DNA from: an uncultured Kingella sp.
Lineage (GTDB): Bacteria > Pseudomonadota > Gammaproteobacteria > Burkholderiales > Neisseriaceae
Direction: 5' to 3'
Assembly: GCA_916720425.1 (NCBI GenBank)
Contig: CAKARD010000074.1
Coordinates: 1-6,442, forward strand
Length of the DNA stretch: 6,442 nt
Shown piece after piece: positions 1-4,983 of this stretch. Position numbers and translations under genes: made by a program. The notes under the pieces were generated by a model, which was given only the letters and a program-made list of their open reading frames with translations, was not told where the DNA came from and made no database searches. The stretch's first letter is position 1, and every line of letters starts with the position of its first letter.

Positions 1-269
1 AACGTGGTGCAGAACGTGTTTTGGCCTATGCTACACACGCCGTATTCTCAGGCGGTGCAATTGATCGTTTAAATACTTCTGATATTGATCAAGTAGTGGT
101 TACTGATACCATCTCATTATCCACTGCTGCTAAAAACTGTTCACGCATACGTCAAGTATCTATTGCAGGTTTATTGGCAGAAACGGTAAGACGTATTTCT
201 AATGAAGAATCTGTATCTTATCTATTTAATGAAGATTTAATTCACCCTAATACCATATTTTTGTTGTAA
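1..269 (+). CDS. prs: Ribose-phosphate pyrophosphokinase (PRPP synthase), C-terminal part
   Basis: Only the last 88 or so codons are present; the gene enters from the left edge and the first whole codon starts at base 3. The enzyme makes phosphoribosyl pyrophosphate from ribose 5-phosphate and ATP in the cytoplasm, feeding purine, pyrimidine, histidine, tryptophan and NAD synthesis. The visible part carries family-conserved stretches: RGAERVLAYATHAVFSGGA, then VVTDTI, then RQVSIAGLLAETVRRIS and NEESVSYLF close to the end. The ATP-binding and PRPP-loop regions lie upstream of the window. The final eight or so residues (HPNTIFLL) are not the usual short tail I would expect after the conserved SYLF, but the C-terminus is variable in this family. 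rplY follows 100 bases downstream on the same strand, a common pairing in betaproteobacteria, so co-transcription is likely. Confidence 0.95.
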   Translation, partial: RGAERVLAYATHAVFSGGAIDRLNTSDIDQVVVTDTISLSTAAKNCSRIRQVSIAGLLAETVRRISNEESVSYLFNEDLIHPNTIFLL

Positions 270-285
270 AATATAAATTTTTTAT

Positions 286-308
286 TAGGTTGTTTAAAAA
301 ACAACCTA
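286..308 (+). other. Perfect AT-rich hairpin just after prs
   Basis: Bases 286-295 pair with 299-308 as a 10-bp perfect stem (core AGGTTGTT / AACAACCT) around a 3-base AAA loop. No T tract follows on either strand, so it is not a canonical intrinsic terminator. It could protect or define the 3' end of prs mRNA, act as a processing site, or be the upstream part of the rplY leader structure. The pairing is seen directly; the role is inferred. Confidence 0.5.
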
Positions 309-315
309 TCCACCT

Positions 316-358
316 TGCCACAGAGTTGGTCGCAGCTTGCCAGTGGCATTTTTATTTT
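316..358 (+). promoter_or_regulatory. Structured rplY leader: two-part hairpin plus T-rich run
   Basis: An outer stem pairs TGCCAC (316-321) with GTGGCA (343-348). An inner stem pairs 323-328 with 333-338 around a GTCG loop, leaving an asymmetric internal loop (A322 opposite 339-342). TTTTTATTTT follows at 349-358, and the rplY ribosome site (AAGGA, 359-363) comes directly after. It could be an intrinsic terminator or attenuator, or a leader bound by L25. E. coli L25 is known to repress its own translation through its mRNA leader. I see no clear 5S loop E copy, so which of these applies is open. Confidence 0.5.
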
Positions 359-369
359 AAGGAAACAAC

Positions 370-936
370 ATGACTGTTATTCAAGCAAATCTTCGTTCAG
401 AGCAAGGTACGAGTGCGAGCCGCCGCCTTCGCAATGAAAATAAAACTCCTGCTATTGTGTATGGCTTAGGTGAAACTTTAGCCATTACAATAGACCACAA
501 AGAAATTTTCTTTGCATTACAAAAAGAATCTTTCTTTACTCAAGTATTAAAATTGAATATTGATGGCAAAGAACACAATGTGATTGTGCGCGATTATCAA
601 ATGCACCCTGTAAAACGCCAAGTTCAACACGTTGATTTTCAAGCAATTGATTTAGATAAACCTGTTCGTATTAAGCTACCTATTCATTTGAAAAATGCTG
701 AAATTTCTAAAGCCGTTAAATTGCAAAGTGGTCGTGTGGCACTTTTAGCTTCAACAGTGGATTGTTTGGTGAATCCAAAAAATATTCCAGCTCACTTAGA
801 TTTAAATTGCGAAAAAGTAGAAGCAGGACAAGTATTGCATTTAACCGATATTACTTACCCCGAAGGGGTTCAAAGTGTTGCTTTGAAACGCGATAACAAT
901 TTAGCCGTAGCCACAGTAATGGGCAAAAAAGGTTAA
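370..936 (+). CDS. rplY: 50S ribosomal protein L25 (bL25), long CTC-type form
   Basis: This is the large-subunit protein that binds 5S rRNA around loop E in the central protuberance. At 188 residues it is the two-domain general-stress CTC/TL5 type rather than the roughly 95-residue E. coli form. The N-terminal 5S-binding barrel covers about residues 1-92, with R9 and the ASRRLRN stretch near the start, PAIVYG at 27-32 and VQHVDFQ at 85-91. The C-terminal beta domain covers about 95-180 and includes YPEGV at 163-167. A short basic end, GKKG, closes the protein. The ATG at 370 is preceded by AAGGA at 359-363 with a 6-base gap, and the N-terminus aligns with the family. It lies 100 bases after prs and probably shares its transcript. 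A strong terminator follows, so pth, often the next gene in betaproteobacteria, is not here. Confidence 0.95.
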   Translation: MTVIQANLRSEQGTSASRRLRNENKTPAIVYGLGETLAITIDHKEIFFALQKESFFTQVLKLNIDGKEHNVIVRDYQMHPVKRQVQHVDFQAIDLDKPVRIKLPIHLKNAEISKAVKLQSGRVALLASTVDCLVNPKNIPAHLDLNCEKVEAGQVLHLTDITYPEGVQSVALKRDNNLAVATVMGKKG

Positions 937-958
937 TTTAGTCGAATAATACAACAAT

Positions 959-997
959 AAAAAACTACCCAATATAAATGATATTGGGTAGTTTTTT
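959..997 (+). terminator. Rho-independent terminator after rplY
   Basis: A 12-bp perfect stem (964-975 with 981-992; ACTACCCAATAT / ATATTGGGTAGT) closes a 5-base AAATG loop. Flanking runs AAAAA and TTTTT extend the pairing to 959-997, giving a T6 tract on the + strand. The A run upstream gives a T run on the minus strand too, so it could also stop leftward transcripts that escape the tRNA terminator. It sits 22 bases after the rplY stop. Confidence 0.93.
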
Positions 998-1023
998 ATA
1001 CTCTCATTTTATTTCGTTAATGT

Positions 1024-1052
1024 AAAAAAATTCTAAAAATAAGAATTTTTTT
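1024..1052 (-). terminator. A/T-rich terminator hairpin after tRNA-Leu
   Basis: An 11-bp stem pairs 1024-1034 with 1042-1052 around a 7-base loop. Read leftward it is A7TTCT, loop, AGAAT7, so the U-rich arm follows directly and can serve as the release tract. It begins only 5 bases past the tRNA CCA end. The single G-C pair makes it a weak hairpin; the stronger one at 959-997 lies just behind it. Confidence 0.6.
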
Positions 1053-1057
1053 AAATT

Positions 1058-1143
1058 TGGTGCCGACAGCGAGACTTGAACTCGCACGAGCTAGGCTCAC
1101 CACCCCCTCAAGATGGCGTGTCTACCAATTTCACCATGTCGGC
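1058..1143 (-). tRNA. tRNA-Leu (anticodon GAG)
   Basis: Read on the minus strand, the 86 bases fold as a class II tRNA. The acceptor GCCGACA pairs with TGTCGGC, followed by discriminator A and an encoded CCA (1060-1058). The D arm is GTG/CAC with a GG-containing loop. The anticodon stem CCATC/GGTGG (one T-G pair) holds loop TTGAGGG, so the anticodon is GAG (1109-1107), reading CUC and CUU. The long variable arm (GAGC-CTA-GCTC) is typical of leucine tRNAs. The T arm is GCGAG/CTCGC around TTCAAGT. The 5' end is 8 bases from the secG stop, so the tRNA is almost certainly cut from the tpiA-secG transcript. A secG-tRNA-Leu(GAG) linkage also exists in E. coli (secG-leuU). Confidence 0.96.
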
Positions 1144-1151
1144 TAAATCAA

Positions 1152-1622
1152 TTATTTAGATTTTTTACCTTTACCTTTTTTAACAGGTTTTGTCTCACTG
1201 GCTACTTGAGCAGCAGGTTCACTCACCACACTGGCTATAGTAGAGGAAGCAACTTGTGTATCACTTGCTGCAGTGGGCTGATTAACAACTGCGCTCTCAC
1301 TAGCGACATTTACTGGTTCAACTTCTTTAGTGGGCTCACTTTGTTGGATATGGCTAAAATCAATACTGGTACCATTTGCATTATTAGTATTCACATAACC
1401 CAATCCCAAACAAGTGGCAAAGAAAATCATGGCACAAATGCCTGTCATGCGACTTAAAAAATTGGCATTCCCTGCTGAACCAAACACCCCTTGTGCGCTA
1501 CCTGAACCACCGAAACTGGCACCCGCATCCGCACCTTTACCATGTTGCATTAAAACTAAAACAATAATGGCTAGTGCTGAGAAAATATTTACGATCCAAA
1601 TAACGGTTTTTAGAGCTTCCAT
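1152..1622 (-). CDS. secG: Preprotein translocase subunit SecG with long C-terminal tail
   Basis: SecG is the small inner-membrane partner of SecYE that assists SecA-driven protein export. The 156-residue product has a first membrane helix at about 4-24. The family loop follows with VLMQHGKGADAGASFGG (23-39) and SGSAQGVFGSAGNANFLSR (40-58), and the second helix spans about 60-78. After this comes an unusual tail of about 78 residues rich in Ala, Ser, Val, Glu and Gln, ending in a Lys/Gly cluster (KKGKGKKSK). E. coli SecG has 110 residues in all, so the tail is long. The start at 1622 lies 3 bases after the tpiA stop. Only a weak AAGAAG (1639-1634), inside tpiA, could serve as ribosome site, so translation is probably coupled to tpiA. 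tRNA-Leu follows 8 bases after the stop. Confidence 0.95.
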   Translation of the reverse strand: MEALKTVIWIVNIFSALAIIVLVLMQHGKGADAGASFGGSGSAQGVFGSAGNANFLSRMTGICAMIFFATCLGLGYVNTNNANGTSIDFSHIQQSEPTKEVEPVNVASESAVVNQPTAASDTQVASSTIASVVSEPAAQVASETKPVKKGKGKKSK

Positions 1623-1625
1623 GTT

Positions 1626-2396
1626 TTATTTTGCTTCTTGGGCGGCATTAATAATGGCAGTGAACGTTTCATATTTCAACGACGCACCACCAACTAATGC
1701 CCCATCCACGTGAGGTACAGTAAAAATATCGGCAGCGTTTTTATCATTTACACTACCACCATAAAGAATGCGGATATTAGCATTACTACCACATAATGAC
1801 AAGATTTCTTCGTAAATAAATTGATGCATATCCGCAATTTGTTCTTTACTGGCAATTTTTCCTGTGCCAATTGCCCATACAGGTTCATAAGCCACAGCAA
1901 AGTTTTGTGTTTTTAATCCTTTAAATACAGATAACTGATAAGCAACCGCTTCTTTTTCACGACCATCTTCGCGTTCTTTTAAACTTTCTCCAACGCATAA
2001 AACAGGAATCAAACCCACGCGCAAAACGTTTTCAATCTTCAAGCGTTGAATGTCATTTTTTTCGTTAAAATACAAACTGCGTTCAGAGTGTCCAATCAGC
2101 ACAATATCCACACCTACATCACGCATCATTTCCGCCGAAACTTCGCCTGTATATGCACCTTTGTCTGCAAAACGACTCACATCTTGAGCGCATGTGTGAA
2201 TTTTATTATTCAACACAATTTGCACCGCATTATGCACTTGCAAAAGATAAACGGTAGGGGGAGCAATGCCAATACAAACCTGATCCATTTCAGGTAAACT
2301 ACGTAATTTATGTACCAGTGCATTATTATCGTGTAACTGGCCATTCATTTTCCAATTACCAATAACCCATTTTTGTTGCCAAATATTTTGTTCCAT
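1626..2396 (-). CDS. tpiA: Triose-phosphate isomerase
   Basis: This cytoplasmic TIM-barrel enzyme interconverts dihydroxyacetone phosphate and glyceraldehyde 3-phosphate in glycolysis and gluconeogenesis. The 256-residue length is normal. Catalytic and binding residues are all visible: N14 and K16 in GNWKMNG, the electrophile H103 in IGHSERS, the base E171 in AYEPVWAIGTGK with the mobile lid at about 172-180, and the phosphate-binding LYGGSV (211-216) and ALVGGASL (233-240). The ATG at 2396 has AAGGA (2408-2404 read leftward) 7 bases upstream, the clearest ribosome site in this operon. secG begins 3 bases after the stop. hpnC ends 58 bases upstream with no terminator in between, so tpiA may be read from the upstream genes. 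A weak promoter in that gap cannot be excluded. Confidence 0.97.
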   Translation of the reverse strand: MEQNIWQQKWVIGNWKMNGQLHDNNALVHKLRSLPEMDQVCIGIAPPTVYLLQVHNAVQIVLNNKIHTCAQDVSRFADKGAYTGEVSAEMMRDVGVDIVLIGHSERSLYFNEKNDIQRLKIENVLRVGLIPVLCVGESLKEREDGREKEAVAYQLSVFKGLKTQNFAVAYEPVWAIGTGKIASKEQIADMHQFIYEEILSLCGSNANIRILYGGSVNDKNAADIFTVPHVDGALVGGASLKYETFTAIINAAQEAK

Positions 2397-2454
2397 AATG
2401 TGATCCTTAACTTTACGTTATTAGCATTATTGTAACGCAAGCATTGTTTGACGA

Positions 2455-3273
2455 CTATTTTTTCTGTATCGCACGTTTCAGTATAATTAACCAATCCTTG
2501 ATCTTCAGTGTGGGACGATTTTTAAATATATCGTAATGATTTTTTGCCATATTTTCTAATATTTGATTACCACCCAAAATAATCATACGTAATTCAAAAC
2601 CTATACGTCCTGTTAAATTTTTTCCTAAAGGCGCACCTGCATGAAGAATTTTATAAGTTCGTTGACATTCATAACGAAGCAAACTTTGTAAGTTTGGGGT
2701 AAACTTTTCTGCCATCAGATCTTGTTCGGTTACATCAAACTTTGCTAAATCATCTTGTGGTAGATAAATACGACCTTTTTTCAAATCTATCGCTATGTCT
2801 TGCCAAAAATTGATTAACTGCAAAGCAGTACAAATACCATCACTTTGCGCAATGCTTTGCGGATTATGCTTACCATATAAATGCAATATCATGCGCCCCA
2901 CTGGATTGGCTGAACGGCGACAATAATCAATCACTTCACCAAAATTTTGGTAGCGTGTTTTGCTTATATCCTGTTCAAAAGCAGACAATAAATCATAAAA
3001 AGGTTGCAGAGGCATTTGATAAGGTGCAATGGCTTGATGATTTAAACAGCGCATGAGTTCGGTTTCAGGCTGCTTGTTTTGCGCAATTAAGTCTAACTCA
3101 TTTCTCAAATGATTTAATTCTTTGTGACGTTGCTCTGGCGTTGCATTACCTTCATCAGCAATATCATCGGCAGTACGCGCAAAAGCATAAATTGCATGAA
3201 TGGGTTGACGCAATTTTCGCGGCAAAATAATTGAACCGACAGGAAAATTTTCATAGTGGTTGGGTGTAGTCAT
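2455..3273 (-). CDS. hpnC: HpnC-type hydroxysqualene synthase (trans-isoprenyl diphosphate synthase family)
   Basis: The 272-residue protein belongs to the squalene/phytoene synthase family. HpnC converts presqualene diphosphate to hydroxysqualene in the bacterial HpnC-HpnD-HpnE route to squalene. Features that point to HpnC rather than HpnD are the N-terminal HYENFPVGS (6-14) and NFWQDIAIDLKKGRIYLP (155-172). The two Asp motifs that hold the Mg-diphosphate are intact: DDIAD (36-40) and D159-D163 in QDIAID. CRRSANPVGR (118-127) and GRIGFELR (222-229) are also family-typical. There is no signal peptide. The start at 3273 fits the family N-terminus but has no recognisable Shine-Dalgarno sequence. 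It lies 24 bases after the DUF1176 gene on the same strand. Neither hpnD nor hpnE is in the window, so the product pathway is inferred. Plain squalene or phytoene synthase activity is an alternative. Confidence 0.85.
   Translation of the reverse strand: MTTPNHYENFPVGSIILPRKLRQPIHAIYAFARTADDIADEGNATPEQRHKELNHLRNELDLIAQNKQPETELMRCLNHQAIAPYQMPLQPFYDLLSAFEQDISKTRYQNFGEVIDYCRRSANPVGRMILHLYGKHNPQSIAQSDGICTALQLINFWQDIAIDLKKGRIYLPQDDLAKFDVTEQDLMAEKFTPNLQSLLRYECQRTYKILHAGAPLGKNLTGRIGFELRMIILGGNQILENMAKNHYDIFKNRPTLKIKDWLIILKRAIQKK
3064..3075 (-). repeat. Near match to a Neisseriaceae DNA uptake sequence
   Basis: Read on the minus strand this is AAGCAGCCTGAA, 11 of 12 bases identical to the Kingella-type uptake sequence AGGCAGCCTGAA as I recall it. 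It lies inside hpnC. Looser relatives occur at 3701-3712 (TAGCTGCCTGAA) and 5490-5501 (minus strand, TTGTAGCCTGAA). All lie within genes and could be chance or decayed copies. Confidence 0.25.
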
Positions 3274-3297
3274 AATATTTTCAGTTCAATAGATGAA

Positions 3298-4377
3298 TTA
3301 TTTTTGCATTTCAATATGACTTGTAAAAGTAGGCAAAATGCCCCAAGCACCGCCTATAAAGCCTTTGCAACTACCACTGCTTCCCTCTTGACTGCGCAAA
3401 AAGATTTTACCATTCCATACCGCTTGTTCACTTACCCAACAATCTCCCAAACCACGTGCTTTAAATTCACCACTAACATAAGCATAGCCTTGTTTTTTAT
3501 TGTAACCCGCCTCATCATAGCGATTTTCCAGTACTTGCTCTACTTTAGTAAGTTTGTCGTTCATTACGACATAATAGTTGGTCGTTTGATATGCGCCAAC
3601 CATACATACCGCTTCTGCCAACACTTTGCCATTGGTCAGAGGGTAAATACTAATACTTTGATTTTGGAAATTCTTTTCATTAGAGTGTAGTGAATAACAA
3701 TAGCTGCCTGAATCTTCATTTGTGCCATTGCTTTGGCGCAATAATGCCATCACCTTATCAAAACGCGCCGATCCCCGTTTAATATCATAAACTGCCTGCG
3801 TTTGAGGAATTTTGACAGCATAAATAGTTGGCGTTTTTTGTGGTGCTAAGACAGCTTTTACATCAGAACCTTGACGAATTAAGGCAGATGGCGTGTTGAG
3901 ACGCTGCTGAAATTCGTCCATTTTTAACATGGCGGCAGCGGCACCTTTATCAGAAATTTGGCTACTAAAATTGCCTGATTTTACATGAATAACTGCGTTT
4001 TTCTTTAATGCACGAAGTAACGTTTGACTTTGTTGTTCACTTAAACGGCTGGGTTTGTCTAACGAGATGGGTATCGTGCCAATAGATTGATTATTTAAAA
4101 ATAATTCCAGTTTTGAGTTTAAATTAATAGGATTCTCATCTTGATTAGATGTAATGATGATTTCGGCGATAACTGGCGTATTATCACCTGCTTTACGTTC
4201 AAAACGCAGAGAAACGGGATAATCAAAGAAATCACTGGTTTGATAACCCACCATTTGACATGTACCGCGGTTATCACAAATTAAATCCCAATCGTGATAA
4301 TTGGCTTCAAAACCTTTAATGGGCGCAGCAAAAACACAAGGTGTAAAGAGTAAAAAGCAAAGTAATTTTTTCATCAT
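3298..4377 (-). CDS. Secreted DUF1176 family protein, function unknown
   Basis: The 359-residue product starts with a clear Sec signal peptide: KK, a hydrophobic stretch at about 5-13, and a probable signal peptidase I site after VFA (15-17). The mature N-terminus, GFEANYHDWDLICDNRGTCQ, and the Trp/Cys-containing end (LGDCWVSEQAVWNGKIF, then SGSCKGF and ILPTFTSHIE) match the DUF1176 pattern of periplasmic proteins with no assigned function. Six cysteines remain after cleavage (34, 40, 227, 258, 313, 337). Their spacing suggests three local disulfides, which fits a periplasmic protein. Two ATGs sit in tandem at 4377 and 4374. AAGGA ends only 3 bases before the first, so the second (358 residues) may be the one used. 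hpnC follows after 24 bases on the same strand, but a functional link is not evident. Confidence 0.82.
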   Translation of the reverse strand: MMKKLLCFLLFTPCVFAAPIKGFEANYHDWDLICDNRGTCQMVGYQTSDFFDYPVSLRFERKAGDNTPVIAEIIITSNQDENPINLNSKLELFLNNQSIGTIPISLDKPSRLSEQQSQTLLRALKKNAVIHVKSGNFSSQISDKGAAAAMLKMDEFQQRLNTPSALIRQGSDVKAVLAPQKTPTIYAVKIPQTQAVYDIKRGSARFDKVMALLRQSNGTNEDSGSYCYSLHSNEKNFQNQSISIYPLTNGKVLAEAVCMVGAYQTTNYYVVMNDKLTKVEQVLENRYDEAGYNKKQGYAYVSGEFKARGLGDCWVSEQAVWNGKIFLRSQEGSSGSCKGFIGGAWGILPTFTSHIEMQK

Positions 4378-4380
4378 ACT

Positions 4381-4385
4381 TCCTT
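4381..4385 (-). promoter_or_regulatory. Ribosome binding site of the DUF1176 gene, favouring the second ATG
   Basis: AAGGA read leftward (4385-4381) is followed by AGT and then ATGATG. Spacing is 3 bases to the ATG at 4377 and 6 bases to the ATG at 4374. The usual optimum favours 4374. The signal peptide is unaffected by the choice. Confidence 0.55.
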
Positions 4386-4400
4386 ATTAGAAATAATTAT

Positions 4401-4442
4401 GGTGGATTAAAATGATTGCACTTTGTCACATTTTAATCCACC
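4401..4442. repeat. 42-bp palindrome with Correia-like ends between dksA and the DUF1176 gene
   Basis: GGTGGATTAAAATG (4401-4414) and CATTTTAATCCACC (4429-4442) form a perfect 14-bp inverted repeat around a 14-base loop. The outer part, GTGGATTAAA, is shared with the terminal repeats of Neisseria Correia elements (TATAGTGGATTAA type), and CTA follows the right arm. It could be a small remnant or relative of such an element, or a dksA 3' hairpin. No good T tract follows on the minus strand (ATAATTATTT), so a plain intrinsic terminator is less convincing. Confidence 0.6.
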
Positions 4443-4454
4443 CTATTTTAAATT

Positions 4455-4874
4455 TTAATCTGCATATTGTTTTTTGAGACGTTCGCGGCGTTCTTGTGCT
4501 TCAACCGATAGTGTTGCTGTTGGTCGTGCTAACAAACGGCGCAAGCCAATAGGTTCGCCTGTATCGCGACAAAAACCATAATTTCCCTCTTCAATATCAC
4601 GCAAAGAAGCTTGGATTTTTGCTAAAAGTTTACGTTCTCGATCTCGAGTACGTAATTCCAACGCATATTCTTCTTCTTGCGAGGCGCGATCGGCAGGATC
4701 GGGGGCAGTTTCATGTTCTTGCATTTGGGTTGTTGTTTCATTGGCACGATGAATTAAATCTTCCTGTTGCTTGCGTAACAAATTGCGAAAAAAGGCAATT
4801 TGTTGTTCATTCATATATTCATCTTCATTGCCATCCCACGCCAAAATGTCTTGTTCAGTTAACGGTTGTGTCAT
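4455..4874 (-). CDS. dksA: RNA polymerase-binding transcription factor DksA, cysteine-poor form
   Basis: DksA enters the RNA polymerase secondary channel and, with ppGpp, adjusts rRNA and amino-acid promoters in the stringent response. The 139-residue protein keeps the coiled coil and its tip DPADRA (59-64; D59, D62 and A64 match E. coli D71, D74 and A76), then QEEEYALELRTRDRERKL (66-83). The zinc-finger region NYGFCRDTGEPIGLRRLLARPTATLS keeps only C102. The other three ligand positions read T105, S123 and A126, so zinc binding by four Cys is not possible. As I recall, this TGEPIG form is usual in beta- and alphaproteobacteria. The frame is open upstream to 5024, but 4874 is chosen. It gives the family N-terminus, AAAGGA lies 10 bases upstream (4890-4885), and the likely promoter (4926-4956) lies inside the upstream extension. 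Confidence 0.95.
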   Translation of the reverse strand: MTQPLTEQDILAWDGNEDEYMNEQQIAFFRNLLRKQQEDLIHRANETTTQMQEHETAPDPADRASQEEEYALELRTRDRERKLLAKIQASLRDIEEGNYGFCRDTGEPIGLRRLLARPTATLSVEAQERRERLKKQYAD

Positions 4875-4901
4875 GATTTGAGTGTCCTTTTGAAAAAAAT
4901 A

Positions 4902-4912
4902 GGTTAATAACC
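4902..4912. promoter_or_regulatory. Small palindrome in the dksA 5' leader
   Basis: GGTTAATAACC is an 11-base perfect palindrome with a single central base. It lies between the predicted dksA promoter and its ribosome site, flanked by T/A runs. With no loop it would not fold as RNA, so a protein-binding site is the likelier role if it has one. It may be chance. Confidence 0.3.
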
Positions 4913-4925
4913 AAAAAAGGCGCGC

Positions 4926-4956
4926 ATGATAACAGATTTTTTCCGTTATAATGCAA
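4926..4956 (-). promoter_or_regulatory. Predicted dksA promoter with extended -10 and GC-rich discriminator
   Basis: Read leftward, TTGCAT (4956-4951) is a -35 candidate. After a 19-base spacer comes TATCAT (4931-4926), which carries the extended -10 motif TGT directly in front. The bases after the -10 are GCGCGCC, a striking GC block in otherwise AT-rich DNA. GC-rich discriminators mark promoters that ppGpp and DksA inhibit, and E. coli dksA is known to be negatively autoregulated. The long spacer is a weakness that the extended -10 could offset. Confidence 0.6.
4947..4952 (+). promoter_or_regulatory. Rightward -10 box for the SIMPL gene
   Basis: TATAAT is a perfect -10. The expected start of transcription is near 4959, 25 bases before the ATG at 4984. 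No good -35 lies 16-18 bases upstream (around 4924-4929 reads GCATGA), so an activator may be needed. It overlaps the -35 of the leftward dksA promoter. Confidence 0.55.
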
Positions 4957-4983
4957 TTTTTATATTTTATAAGATATTGTACG

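Noticed and set aside
1113..1457. Open + strand frame of 114 codons opposite secG and the tRNA
   Set aside because: It runs through the tRNA and antisense to a clear secG; the product is low in family features and has no ribosome site.
1414..1713. Open + strand frame of 99 codons across the tpiA-secG junction
   Set aside because: Antisense shadow of two well-supported genes.
2046..2297. Open + strand frame of 83 codons opposite tpiA
   Set aside because: Antisense to an intact tpiA with all catalytic motifs; no sign of a real protein.
2397..2454. Promoter for tpiA in the hpnC-tpiA gap
   Set aside because: A TACAAT-like -10 is present on the minus strand, but no -35 is found at the right distance, so it is not listed as a feature.
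3256..3690. Open + strand frame of 144 codons opposite the DUF1176 gene
   Set aside because: Antisense to a gene with a signal peptide and family motifs; no ribosome site or recognisable domain.
4619..4876. Open + strand frame of 85 codons opposite dksA
   Set aside because: Shadow of a highly conserved gene in the other direction.
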